A stretch of DNA of 64,000 nucleotides from Roseovarius arcticus (GTDB lineage: Bacteria > Pseudomonadota > Alphaproteobacteria > Rhodobacterales > Rhodobacteraceae): contig NZ_SZZN01000001.1 of the NCBI RefSeq assembly GCF_006125015.1, forward strand, positions 4,037,875 through 4,101,874, in the 5' to 3' direction. The notes beneath the pieces are model-generated. The model was not told the DNA's origin. It did not search any database and saw only the letters and a list, made by a program, of their open reading frames with translations. Of the stretch, positions 1 through 8,861 are shown piece by piece; positions within the stretch are counted from its first letter, which is position 1; each line of letters opens with the position of its first letter. The position numbers were made by a program, and so were the translations under genes.

Positions 1-377
1 GGCATACCTACGCCCCTGTTTCCGGGAGGCGGGCCAATGGGCCGCGTGCCATCTAGTCGCTTGGGCGGTGGCCCCGGCGGCGGTAAAAACGCAGCCCGTC
101 CGGTAGGCGCGAAATGCATGCGCACAAAGTCATTCCAGGCCTGCGGATGCTCCGCGAGTTCGGGCCATTCCGGCGTGGCGGGATCATATGCTAGAACCAG
201 AGCCTGCTCTAGTTCGTCGAACCGGGCCAACTCCCCCCGAAGCAGGTAACGCGCGAAGCCGTCACGCATCGCTACCGCGACCAGCAGCGCCATTATCGCG
301 ATGACCAGCACTGTGGTGGCCGAAATGGCGACAAAAATTCGGGCTGTCAGCGATTCGCGAAAACGTGTCATCAGCAT
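1..377 (-). CDS. Membrane sensor protein, probable sensor histidine kinase (N-terminal part, cut by window edge)
   Basis: An open frame runs leftwards from ATG at 377 (or a second ATG at 371) off the window edge with no stop. About 125 codons are visible. They encode a short basic N-terminus (MTRFRES), a hydrophobic membrane segment at about residues 11-35, and then a periplasmic stretch with a charged part and a proline-rich part containing PPPGPPPK. This matches the start of BaeS/EnvZ-like sensor kinases with a short periplasmic domain. The HAMP and kinase domains would lie outside the window, so the kinase call is inference. It is read in the same direction as the two-component pair at 610-2687, 232 bases upstream of it, so it is probably a separate signalling gene. 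Confidence 0.55.
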   Translation of the reverse strand, partial: MLMTRFRESLTARIFVAISATTVLVIAIMALLVAVAMRDGFARYLLRGELARFDELEQALVLAYDPATPEWPELAEHPQAWNDFVRMHFAPTGRAAFLPPPGPPPKRLDGTRPIGPPPGNRGVGM

Positions 378-609
378 ACTGTTACAATGAAATGTGGAGG
401 CATGATGCACGAAGGCTATGGGCCGCCCAGGGGTGACGTGCCGAACTTTGACGGGCGCGGTCGACCGCCAGAAGGGTGCAGTTAACATACCGCTCAAAGT
501 ATTTTCCGACGAAGATGTGTCTCACCGATCGCACTGACAAACGATCCGTCGTCTTCGTCGATCAGGCCAGGGTTCATCACTGTGACTGGGCCCTAATCTG
601 CTAAACATA

Positions 610-1968
610 TTATCGATCCATCGGCAGCGTCACCACTGCCCGCAACCCACCTGCCGCGCGATTTTCAAGCGTGAGTTGGCCGCCATGCGCGACAACGATT
701 GTTCGCGCGATGGAAAGACCAAGTCCGGCGCCGCCGGTATCTAGGCTGCGGCTGTCGTCGCCGCGCGTGAATGGTTGGAACATGGCATCCAGCCGATCAT
801 GCGGAATGCCGGGCCCATTGTCGTTGATCGTGATGATCGCCTGCCGCTTGTCTTGCTCCAACGTGACGGTCGCGTCATCGCCATACCGCTTGGCGTTGTC
901 GATCAGGTTGCCAATGGCCCGGCCAAGGCCGACGCGGCGGCCCGTCACCTGAACATTCTGATCGGTGCTACAGTTTGCACTTCGATCCTTGCAAATCTGT
1001 GTAAGTAATGGGCCGAGATCAATCAGCACCATCTTCTCAGAATCCTGCCCCTCCTTTGCATAGCTGACAAGGCCGTCGGCCATCACAGTCATCTCTTCGA
1101 GCGTGCGGACCATAGCATCGCGTTGCTCCTCGTCATCGAGCATTTCGGCGCGGATGCGCAGGCTGGTCATCGGTGTGCGCAGATCATGGCCCACGGCGGC
1201 AAGCATGCGCACACGTTCCTCGTCAAACTGCGAGATTTCGGCCTGCATGGCGTTAAATGCCTGCGCAGCCTTGCGCATTTCGCGCGCGCCTTCTTCGGGA
1301 ACGCGCGCGGTGCGATCACCGCGCCCGGCAGCTTCTGCGGCGCGGGAAAGCTGTCCCAGCGGCTTGGTTAGGTAGCGTGCCAGAGCGATAGAAACACCAA
1401 GAACGCCGAGCAGCGACAACACCAGAACGGTGAGAAATGGCCTGCCATCAACCCGGCCGGGCCGCGGGGACACACCGCTGGTCACGACGTTCAGCCATTC
1501 TTCCTGTCCGTTTCTTGCGGTTAGCGGCATCGTAATGGCAATCACGCTATCGGTCCTATAGCGGGCACGACGATCAGGTTCGTTGTCCTGAATAGGACGG
1601 GCGATAATAGCAACACTCACATCGTTGCGGCCCAGCGTTTCGGCAAGGCTCTGGGATATATATTGGGATCTGCTGTCGGTGGCGGTTTCAGTTAGCAACG
1701 GGGCATCGTCCACCCGCACACGGGCAAAGCGGGTAGACGCGTCTCGCGCAATCACCCGCCGCACTTGGGCATCCACGGCTTCCATTGCTGGAATAAGCGC
1801 TGCGATCCGCTCAATCTCTCGGTCTTCGCTGGCCTGCTGGTCAAAACGTTGCTGCTGAAAGTTGAGGACAGCCAGCGCGATGAGGTTTGCGACGATGATC
1901 GTGGTCGCCAGCAATAGGACGACGCGGCCCGCCAAGGCATCGGGAAACAGGCGTTTGAGGCTATTCAT
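610..1968 (-). CDS. Sensor histidine kinase, EnvZ/OmpR type
   Basis: A 452-residue inner-membrane sensor kinase. It has an N-terminal membrane helix (about residues 14-35), a periplasmic sensing region to about residue 175, a second membrane helix (VLVLSLLGVLGVSIALA) and a HAMP linker (LTKPLGQLSRAAEAAGRGD). The dimerisation/phospho-acceptor helix carries GHDLRTPMTSLR, with His in the H-box. The ATPase domain has the N-box NLIDNAKRYGD, the G1 box DNGPGI and the G2 box GAGLGLSIA. All catalytic motifs are intact. Its ATG overlaps the stop of the upstream response regulator by 4 bases, so the two are translationally coupled and form a cognate pair. The signal is unknown. The divergent EF-hand, b561 and RND efflux genes suggest envelope or efflux control. 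Confidence 0.93.
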   Translation of the reverse strand: MNSLKRLFPDALAGRVVLLLATTIIVANLIALAVLNFQQQRFDQQASEDREIERIAALIPAMEAVDAQVRRVIARDASTRFARVRVDDAPLLTETATDSRSQYISQSLAETLGRNDVSVAIIARPIQDNEPDRRARYRTDSVIAITMPLTARNGQEEWLNVVTSGVSPRPGRVDGRPFLTVLVLSLLGVLGVSIALARYLTKPLGQLSRAAEAAGRGDRTARVPEEGAREMRKAAQAFNAMQAEISQFDEERVRMLAAVGHDLRTPMTSLRIRAEMLDDEEQRDAMVRTLEEMTVMADGLVSYAKEGQDSEKMVLIDLGPLLTQICKDRSANCSTDQNVQVTGRRVGLGRAIGNLIDNAKRYGDDATVTLEQDKRQAIITINDNGPGIPHDRLDAMFQPFTRGDDSRSLDTGGAGLGLSIARTIVVAHGGQLTLENRAAGGLRAVVTLPMDR

Positions 1969-2687
1969 CGACTCGCCTCTGCCACGTCTGCCACCAACCT
2001 ATAGCCGCCGCCCCATTCGGTCACGAGGATCTGAGGGCTCTTCGGGTCAGTTTCGATTTTGCGGCGCAAGCGGCTGATTTGGTTGTCGATGGCGCGGTCA
2101 TAGGCCTTTGCCTCGCGCCCGGCGGTCAGGTCAAGCAAGGTCGACCTGCTGAGCACGGTGCGCGGTTGATCAAGGAAAATACCCAAAAGGCGATTCTCGG
2201 CGGTGGTCAGTTCGACGACGCTGCCATTATCGTGCAGCAGCTTCAACGCGTCCGGGTCATGAACCCAGCCCGCAAACATTCGCCGCCCGCTGGGCGGTGC
2301 AGCTATTTCGGGCGGCGCGCGGCGCAGGATCGCGCGAACCCTTGCTAGCAACTCGCGCGGGTTAAAGGGTTTGACGAGATAGTCGTCTGCCCCAAGCTCT
2401 AGCCCGACAATGCGGTCCGTCTCGTCGGTCATGGCCGTCAGCAACAGCACGGGCGGCCCGTCATGGGCCACGAGCCAACGGCACAGGCTTAACCCGTCCT
2501 CACCTGGCATCATTATGTCGAGCACGACTAGATGTATGGACGCCTCAGCCAGAACCTCGCGCGCCTCGGCCGCATGCGCGGCAAGCCGCGTCCGAAAGCC
2601 CTGCTTGCGCAGGTATTGGCCAAGTGGCTCGCGAATGTCGCGGGCATCATCGACGATAAGGATCTGGGGCGCGATCGGGTCTGTCAT
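1965..2687 (-). CDS. Response regulator, OmpR family
   Basis: A 240-residue two-domain transcription factor. The receiver domain has the acidic pair in LIVDDARDIRE, the phospho-acceptor Asp in LVVLDIMMPGEDG and the conserved Lys in DYLVKPF. The C-terminal winged helix has the usual ELTTAENRLLGIF and SRLRRKIETDPK elements. A TTG-initiated extension to 2702 is possible, but the ribosome-binding site GAGGAGAG ends 6 bases before ATG at 2687, so that start was chosen. It overlaps the kinase gene by 4 bases. It probably binds the repeated GACAA motifs in the divergent promoter region at 2785-2851 (inference). Confidence 0.93.
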   Translation of the reverse strand: MTDPIAPQILIVDDARDIREPLGQYLRKQGFRTRLAAHAAEAREVLAEASIHLVVLDIMMPGEDGLSLCRWLVAHDGPPVLLLTAMTDETDRIVGLELGADDYLVKPFNPRELLARVRAILRRAPPEIAAPPSGRRMFAGWVHDPDALKLLHDNGSVVELTTAENRLLGIFLDQPRTVLSRSTLLDLTAGREAKAYDRAIDNQISRLRRKIETDPKSPQILVTEWGGGYRLVADVAEASR

Positions 2688-2784
2688 GGCGTCTCTCCTC
2701 AAGGCGTCTTGCGCCTCAGCTTTACGTAATAGCGCCTTCTTTCCCTAGAAAATCAACTAACTGACAGCCTGTTTCGTACTTCAA

Positions 2785-2851
2785 TTGTCGCAAGGTGTAT
2801 CAGGTCGCGCCCTTGCGACAAACAGCGACAAAGCGGCATTGGCGCTGACAA
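2785..2851. promoter_or_regulatory. Repeat cluster in divergent promoter, candidate response-regulator site
   Basis: TTGTCGCAAGG (2785-2795) is the exact inverse of CCTTGCGACAA (2811-2821). Further GACAA copies begin at 2827 and 2847, so the three same-strand copies (2817, 2827, 2847) are spaced 10 and 20 bases apart, on one face of the helix. Tandem direct repeats with about 10-base spacing are typical of OmpR-family sites. The cluster lies between the two-component operon and the EF-hand gene. Assignment to this regulator is inferred. Confidence 0.5.
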
Positions 2852-2927
2852 ACCTTTCGACGCAATAACCCCTAAGTGATGTTCACCGAGGCGACAGATG
2901 CCTCATTGAAACCCGAAAGGAAACGAC

Positions 2928-3443
2928 ATGATGAACTCCAAACTTCTTCCCGGCAGCTTTATCGCCGTAGCGGCCCTCTTGTCGGGCCTGACCGTCGCCA
3001 CCGCGCAGTCTGCGAGTGAAACGGCACCTGTTCAGGCAGAAACATCCGTGCAAGCGCCTGACGCCACTCGTGCCAACTTTCGTAAGGGACACGGGGATCG
3101 CGGCGGTCACGGAATGATGCGCCAGATCATGAAAAAGGTCGACGCCAATGGTGATCGCGCCGTGACGCAAGAGGAGATCGACACGTTCCGCGCAGCGACT
3201 GTGGCAAATGCAGACGCGTCGGGCGACGGCGACATCTCGCTGGATGAGTTCGAGACAATCTACGTCGAACTGACGCGCGACCGTATGGTTGATGCCTTCC
3301 AGAAACTGGATGAGGACGGCGACGGCGTGGTGACACAGGCCGAAATGGACGCAAAGTTCGGAAATGTGGTTGACCGGATGGACCGCAATGACGACGGCAA
3401 GCTGGACCGCGCAGATCGCAAGGGCCACGGCCGCAAAGGTTAA
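2928..3443 (+). CDS. Secreted EF-hand calcium-binding protein
   Basis: A 171-residue protein with a signal peptide (hydrophobic core IAVAALLSGLTVATAQS), so probably periplasmic. After an Ala/Thr/Glu linker it has four EF-hand loops: DANGDRAVTQEE, DASGDGDISLDE, DEDGDGVVTQAE and DRNDDGKLDRAD. The first three have the canonical Asp/Asn/Ser ligands and the final Glu. The last ends in Asp, which may weaken it. The C-terminus is basic (RKGHGRKG). A ribosome-binding site AAAGGAAA precedes ATG. It is divergent from the two-component operon and followed by a hairpin and a cytochrome b561 gene. A role as a Ca2+ sensor or buffer is family-based; the partner is unknown. Confidence 0.9.
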   Translation: MMNSKLLPGSFIAVAALLSGLTVATAQSASETAPVQAETSVQAPDATRANFRKGHGDRGGHGMMRQIMKKVDANGDRAVTQEEIDTFRAATVANADASGDGDISLDEFETIYVELTRDRMVDAFQKLDEDGDGVVTQAEMDAKFGNVVDRMDRNDDGKLDRADRKGHGRKG

Positions 3444-3477
3444 GGGCGCAGAGGCGACCTAATACCTTCAATAGGGC

Positions 3478-3505
3478 GCGGCGGGGGCACACTAGCCCCC
3501 GCCGC
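3478..3505 (+). terminator. Strong GC hairpin after the EF-hand gene
   Basis: GCGGCGGGGGC and GCCCCCGCCGC form a perfect 11-base stem with a 6-base loop (ACACTA). No T-run follows, so it may be a partial terminator or an mRNA-stabilising structure rather than a full intrinsic terminator. Confidence 0.45.
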
Positions 3506-3582
3506 ATCCACAACGAAAGAAGATGGGGACGGCTACAAGAGCGCAATTCAAGCGGGCGGTCGCATCAACGTGGAGACGGCAA

Positions 3583-4149
3583 ATGGAACAAACGATAGAT
3601 ACAGCGCCCCTCCGCGATGGCCCTACGACATACGGACTGGTTTCGCGGCTCAATCATTGGGTAATAGCGGCGGCGATGATCGGGATGCTCATCTCAGGCC
3701 TGATTATGGCCTATGGGCCGTTCGAGCGCGAGACTGTGGCGGTCATTTGGGACTGGCACAAACCAATCGGCGTGCTGGTTCTTGGCTATGGTCTCTGGCG
3801 TGTTGGCTGGCGTGTTGCCCAGGGATTTCCCACGAGTGCGTCGCTTGTTTCACGTCTGCAGGAGGCCTTGTCCAAAATAACCCATTGGGCTTTGCTCGCC
3901 GCAGTGCTTGCTATGCCACTCTCTGGACTGGCGATGTCGATATATGGTGGTCACGATGTCGGCGTATTTGGGCTGGTCATTCCCGGGCAGGACAAGATCG
4001 AATGGGTCACCAATGCTGCAGGATTTGTGCATCAATACGCTGCCTTTGCGTTAATCGGCCTGCTGATCCTTCATATCGGAGGCGCGTTAAAACATCATTT
4101 TATCGACCGCGACACAACATTGCGCCGCATGGTCAAACGATCAGCGTAA
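3583..4149 (+). CDS. Cytochrome b561 family membrane protein
   Basis: A 188-residue integral membrane cytochrome. Four hydrophobic helices are visible, starting near residues 28, 68, 105 and 155. Histidines in helix-associated positions (LNHWVIAAAMIG, DWHKPIGVLVLG, ITHWALLAAVL, FVHQYAAF, LLILHIGGALKHH) fit the two b-haem ligand pairs of the bacterial b561 family, which moves electrons across the inner membrane. The start at 3583 was chosen because GGAGACGG sits just upstream and the protein begins like family members. A longer frame from 3523 adds 20 unlikely residues. It may be co-transcribed with the EF-hand gene. Confidence 0.88.
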   Translation: MEQTIDTAPLRDGPTTYGLVSRLNHWVIAAAMIGMLISGLIMAYGPFERETVAVIWDWHKPIGVLVLGYGLWRVGWRVAQGFPTSASLVSRLQEALSKITHWALLAAVLAMPLSGLAMSIYGGHDVGVFGLVIPGQDKIEWVTNAAGFVHQYAAFALIGLLILHIGGALKHHFIDRDTTLRRMVKRSA

Positions 4150-4210
4150 GATTACTGGGTGTCCAATAGACGCCGCTACAACTACGTGGAACAGCTTAAG
4201 GGATAACCAG

Positions 4211-5446
4211 ATGCGCAAGATCATCACATTGAGTGTCGCAGCGCTGATACTTGCGGGGTCGTATTTCATCGCGTTTGGTGTTCCGGCATCTCTTGGGGTC
4301 GTCTTCGGCATTGAGGCTGATGGAGGCAAAGAGCCGGGCGCGACCGCTGGCGGACCTAAGTCGGGCGGTCGGGCTGGGAATCCGACTGCGGGCAAAGCGA
4401 CGATTGTGGTGTTGGCCCCGCTGGAAATGCAGCCCTATGCTGATATCCTGCGCGCGGTTGGCAGTGCCGCTGCGTTGCACAGTGCCGAAGTGATCGCAGA
4501 CGTTTCAGGTGAGGTGACTGAGATCAACCTTTCTTCTAACCGGCAGGTTTCGGCTGGTGAGATGTTAGTCCAGCTAGATGCACGAACCGAAGTGCTCAAC
4601 CGCGAGATCGCACAGGCCGAACTTGATCAGGCCCGCGACACCGTTGAGCGGTACGAGCGTTTGCAGGGGACCGGCAATTCCACCGTAACTGCCGTGGCAT
4701 TGTCAGAGGCAAAAGTGGCCGAGCGGCTGGCAGAAGCGAATGTAGGACTGGCCGACGCCGCGCTGGATGACAGGACAATCAGGGCACCAATTTCGGGCAA
4801 ATTGAATTTGAGCGATGTGGAGGTTGGCGACCGCCTGTCTGTCGGCAGCGTGGTCGTTACCATCGACGATTCCGAGGCGTTGCTGATTGAATTCGAATTG
4901 CCGGAACGGTCCATCGGGTTACTGTCGAAGGAGCAAACCATCCTTGCAAGCACGCCTACATTTACAGGGCAGATTTTCGAGGGGGGAATTGTATCTTTTG
5001 ATAGCCGCATCGACAGCGTGACGCGCAGCGTGACAGTCAAGGCGCGTATCGAGAACCCTGATGCCCTGCTGTGGCCGGGTATGACATTTGCCGTTCGTAT
5101 CATCCATGAAAGCGATCCGCTGGCAGTACTGCCCTCTACCGCAATCACCTGGTCGCGCAGCGGATCAAGCGTCTGGATCGATGAGGACGGCGTGGCCAAA
5201 CAGGTCCCTGCGACGATCCTGTTTCGCCGTAATGATCAGGTGTGGATCAACGCGGATATCGCCGTCGGCACGTTGGTCGTGACGGAAGGCGCGCAGAAAT
5301 TGCGCGCCGGATCACGCATCACGGCCGCGAACGCCCCGGCGAGCGCGCCAAATGCCCAAGAGCCCGGTGCGGAGCCCAGCGGCGTGACGCCAGAAGTCGG
5401 ACAAGCCGAGCCGAAACCTTCATCCGCGACTGAGGAGCCGACATGA
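4211..5446 (+). CDS. RND efflux transporter, periplasmic adaptor (membrane-fusion) subunit
   Basis: A 411-residue membrane-fusion protein joining an inner-membrane RND pump to an outer-membrane channel. It has an N-terminal signal/anchor segment (residues 5-30), a Gly-rich linker, the lipoyl-type half motifs (ADVSGEVTEINLSSNRQV and IRAPISGKLNLSDVEVGD) flanking a helical hairpin (about residues 118-175), a beta-barrel domain and a Pro/Ala/Glu-rich C-terminal tail. It overlaps the pump gene by 4 bases (ATGA). No outer-membrane channel gene is present nearby, so a TolC-like protein from elsewhere is presumably used. The substrate is unknown. Confidence 0.92.
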   Translation: MRKIITLSVAALILAGSYFIAFGVPASLGVVFGIEADGGKEPGATAGGPKSGGRAGNPTAGKATIVVLAPLEMQPYADILRAVGSAAALHSAEVIADVSGEVTEINLSSNRQVSAGEMLVQLDARTEVLNREIAQAELDQARDTVERYERLQGTGNSTVTAVALSEAKVAERLAEANVGLADAALDDRTIRAPISGKLNLSDVEVGDRLSVGSVVVTIDDSEALLIEFELPERSIGLLSKEQTILASTPTFTGQIFEGGIVSFDSRIDSVTRSVTVKARIENPDALLWPGMTFAVRIIHESDPLAVLPSTAITWSRSGSSVWIDEDGVAKQVPATILFRRNDQVWINADIAVGTLVVTEGAQKLRAGSRITAANAPASAPNAQEPGAEPSGVTPEVGQAEPKPSSATEEPT

Positions 5447-8400
5447 GCACCTCTGCACCTCAGGGCCGCAAATCTGGCATTGCCAACCTCTTTGTCGCGC
5501 GCCCGTTGTTCGGCATTGTCATCAACCTGCTGATCCTGATCGCGGGCCTCGCCGCGCTTGCGTCGGTCGACGTGCGCGAAATGCCGGATGTAGACCAGCC
5601 AGTCCTTTCGATCCGCACCACTTACGAAGGCGCCGTCCCGGCAACCGTCGACCAACAAGTCACGCAGGTACTGGAGGACGCGCTGAGTGCCCTTGAGGGG
5701 CTGTCATATATCGAGTCGAGTTCCACAACTGGCTCAAGCCGCATCACCATCGACCTGTCCGAAGGCACCGATGTCAACATTGCCGCCAATGAGGCGCGTG
5801 AAATCGTGTCCGCGACGCTGCGCGAACTTCCCGATGATATTGACGACCCGGTCGTAACAAAAAGCGACAGCAACGCCGATGCCATCATTCGGCTGGCCAT
5901 ACTGGGTGATGCCACCTTTGACGAAATGACACAGCTGGCTGAGGGTGTGGTTTATGACCGCCTGTCACTTATCGACGGTATCGCCGAGGTCACGGTGCGC
6001 GGCAACCGGGCCAATGAGTTTCGTGTCACGCTCGACATGCCATCGCTGCTCAGCCGCGGATTGACAATATTTGACGTCTCGGACGCATTGACGGCCCTGC
6101 GCGATGACACTCCGCTAGGTGAACTGGAATCATCGTCGCAGACCTTGGCGCTGCGGGTGGGCAATGCAGAGGTGACTGCTGATAGCGTTGGCCAGATTCC
6201 CGTCAATGCTACAACCCGCGTGTCCGATGTGGCCCTCGTGCAGGTCGTCCCGGAGGACAGGGATGTCTTTGCCCGCGTCAATGGCCAGCCAGCTATTGGG
6301 CTGGATATCAGTCGCCAGTCGGTCGGCAACACGCTGGATATCTCAAAGGCTGTCCGCATTGCCGTCGAAGACCTGCGTGCAGAGTTGCCCGCTGGCGTGG
6401 ATATCATCATCACCTCGGACGACGGCGTATTCATCGAAGGGTCAATCGACGAGGTGGTCAAATCCATCGGTCTGGCCACGGTGATCGTCATCGCGGTGAT
6501 CTTTGCCTTCCTGCGCTCGCCGCGCGCGACGCTGATCCCCGCGGTCACCATCCCCGTGGCGCTGATTGGCACTATTGCGGCGATTTGGCTAACTGGATTC
6601 TCCGTCAACACCATCAGCCTGCTGGCACTGGTGTTGGCCACAGGTATGGTTGTCGACGACGCCATTGTCGTGATCGAGAATATCGTGCGCAAGCGTAAGG
6701 AGGGCATGGGGGCGTTTGCCGCCGCTGCCGCCGGTACGAACGAGGTTTTCTTTGCCGTCATTTCCACCACTGCGACGTTGGCTGCCGTTTTCATTCCAAT
6801 TTCGTTTCTGCCGGGGCAGGCCGGCGGCGTATTCAGCGAGTTTGGATTTGTTCTGGCATTTGCCGTTACCTTGTCGTCGATCACAGCGCTGACACTGGCA
6901 CCGGTGCTTGCCGCGTTTCTTGATCCCGGCAAACCTGACGCCAAAAGTTCGGCGCCAGACAAGCAAGGGGCCTTCGCGCGGGGTTTTGACACGATCATGG
7001 ACCGGGCAATCCGCGCGCCAGTGATTGTGCTGGCGGTCGCGATCGGCTTTGCGCTTATTGCGGCGGGCGGTGCTGCGACGCTTTCCTCTAGCATTACACC
7101 GGATGAGGATCGGGGATTCTTTCTGATCCAAGCGCGAGGCGCGTCCGATACCACCGTTGAGTATCTGGAAACGCAGATCAAGCAGGTAGAGGACATCCTG
7201 ACGCCTTACCGCGAAGATGGCGACATCGACGCCGTCCAAAGCATTATCGGCGTTGGCGGCGGCACCAGCGCCTTTATCATCGTGCGGTTGCCCGACTGGG
7301 CAGAGCGGGACCGCAGCCAGCAAGAGATCATCGCAGATGTCAGCCGCCTGCTGACAGATGTGCCTGGCGTTCAGGTTAATGCCCGCTCGACGAACAGTCT
7401 TAACATCCGGGGCGCGGGACGTGGTCTGCAATTTGCGGTCACCGGCACCGATGTCGCGGCAATGACTGATGCGGCTGACAGTCTGGTGGCAGCGATGGCT
7501 GCCGATAGCGCATTCATCAATCCGCAGCTTTCTAACGACAGCGTGCAGGCACAATACGAACTGCGGGTGGACCCGGACATGGCGCGCGCATTCGGCCTGA
7601 CTGAGGCCGAAATTGCCCGGACAGTGAGCGCCATGGTCCAAGGCAATGTCGCTGTCACCGTGTTTGAAAATGACACCGAAACAGAGGTTAACGTGGTGCC
7701 GGGCGGACCCCCGATCAACGATCCCTCCGATCTGGAGTCTATCTTTCTGCGCTTGCCTGATGGTGCCTATATCCCGCTCTCTGCTGCAGCGACGCTGGAG
7801 CCGGTGGTCAGCCAGTCAGAGATTGAGCGTCAGGGCGGATCACTGGCCGTGTCGGTTCAAGCCAACCTTGGGACGGGGGTCGATTTGGGTACTGCGATGA
7901 CGCAGCTAACGGCGATTGCCGCAGACGCGCTGCCAGACGGTATGGGTATCATCTTTACCGGTGAGGCTGCGACCCTGACCGACGGCCAGACGGCCATGTA
8001 CATGGTGTTCGGTGTGGCTCTCATGGTTGTCTTTCTAGTGCTGGCCGCCCAGTTCGAAAGCATTGCCAGCGCGGTCGTCATTATGCTGACGGTTCCATTT
8101 GGCCTCGCCGCAGCGCTTCTAGCGATTTCACTGACGGGGGGATCGCTGAATTACTACAGCCAGATCGGACTGGTCATGCTAATTGGCGTCATGGCCAAGA
8201 ACGGCATCCTGATTGTTGAATTTGCAAACCAGTTGCGAGAGGCCGGACAGGACATCGACAGTGCCATCCGCGACGCATTGCGCCTGCGCATCCGGCCCGT
8301 GATGATGACAATGGTGTCGACCGTATTTGGCGGCTTGCCCCTTATACTGACGTCCGGCGCAGGGGCCGAGGCGCGTATTGCCGTCGGATGGGTAATTGTC

Positions 8401-8577
8401 GGCGGCCTTGGATTTGCCACCGTGTTCACTCTGTTTTTGACGCCGGTCTTCTACCGCTGGATTGCAGTATGGGGCGCGGCGCCGGGCATGGCGTCCAAGC
8501 GATTGAACAGTGAAAACGCCGCAGCGCTGGTTCTGTCCGAGAAGCCGTCGTCGCTGCCGCCGACCGCGATATCTTAG
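5443..8577 (+). CDS. RND efflux transporter, inner-membrane permease subunit
   Basis: A 1044-residue proton-driven pump of the AcrB/MexB/MdtB (HAE1-like) family, at the usual family length. Two repeats each have one leading helix, a large periplasmic porter domain and a bundle of helices. The proton-relay residues are present: the Asp-Asp pair in TGMVVDDAIVVIEN in the first half and Lys in MLIGVMAKNGILIVEFANQ in the second. It is coupled to the adaptor gene. The N-terminal porter motif EMPDVDQPVLSIRTTYEGA is typical of multidrug exporters rather than heavy-metal pumps. Regulation by the divergent two-component pair is inference. Confidence 0.95.
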   Translation: MSTSAPQGRKSGIANLFVARPLFGIVINLLILIAGLAALASVDVREMPDVDQPVLSIRTTYEGAVPATVDQQVTQVLEDALSALEGLSYIESSSTTGSSRITIDLSEGTDVNIAANEAREIVSATLRELPDDIDDPVVTKSDSNADAIIRLAILGDATFDEMTQLAEGVVYDRLSLIDGIAEVTVRGNRANEFRVTLDMPSLLSRGLTIFDVSDALTALRDDTPLGELESSSQTLALRVGNAEVTADSVGQIPVNATTRVSDVALVQVVPEDRDVFARVNGQPAIGLDISRQSVGNTLDISKAVRIAVEDLRAELPAGVDIIITSDDGVFIEGSIDEVVKSIGLATVIVIAVIFAFLRSPRATLIPAVTIPVALIGTIAAIWLTGFSVNTISLLALVLATGMVVDDAIVVIENIVRKRKEGMGAFAAAAAGTNEVFFAVISTTATLAAVFIPISFLPGQAGGVFSEFGFVLAFAVTLSSITALTLAPVLAAFLDPGKPDAKSSAPDKQGAFARGFDTIMDRAIRAPVIVLAVAIGFALIAAGGAATLSSSITPDEDRGFFLIQARGASDTTVEYLETQIKQVEDILTPYREDGDIDAVQSIIGVGGGTSAFIIVRLPDWAERDRSQQEIIADVSRLLTDVPGVQVNARSTNSLNIRGAGRGLQFAVTGTDVAAMTDAADSLVAAMAADSAFINPQLSNDSVQAQYELRVDPDMARAFGLTEAEIARTVSAMVQGNVAVTVFENDTETEVNVVPGGPPINDPSDLESIFLRLPDGAYIPLSAAATLEPVVSQSEIERQGGSLAVSVQANLGTGVDLGTAMTQLTAIAADALPDGMGIIFTGEAATLTDGQTAMYMVFGVALMVVFLVLAAQFESIASAVVIMLTVPFGLAAALLAISLTGGSLNYYSQIGLVMLIGVMAKNGILIVEFANQLREAGQDIDSAIRDALRLRIRPVMMTMVSTVFGGLPLILTSGAGAEARIAVGWVIVGGLGFATVFTLFLTPVFYRWIAVWGAAPGMASKRLNSENAAALVLSEKPSSLPPTAIS

Positions 8578-8861
8578 TGAGAATATCGTTAACGCATGTA
8601 TCTAATCAGAACGCGCATCTTGTCATTGCCATAGACGAGCACACTTTTTACGCGCATAATTTAATGGTTGGATCGATCCTAGGGCGTACCAAACTCGCAA
8701 TTTGGTCTCTTACAGTATGGCTGACGCTTCGGGTTAGACTACAATTCCTGGATGCGTAAGCGCAGAACATATCTACCATTCGGATGACTTGAACGCGGCC
8801 TGCGATGCATCTGCCCAATGGCCAAAACGTTGAACAAACTGATCAGCAGAGGAACAATTCC

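Noticed and set aside
5952..7196. 414-codon open frame antisense to the RND pump
   Set aside because: Ser/Thr/Ala-rich composition mirrors the pump codons; no ribosome-binding site or domain.
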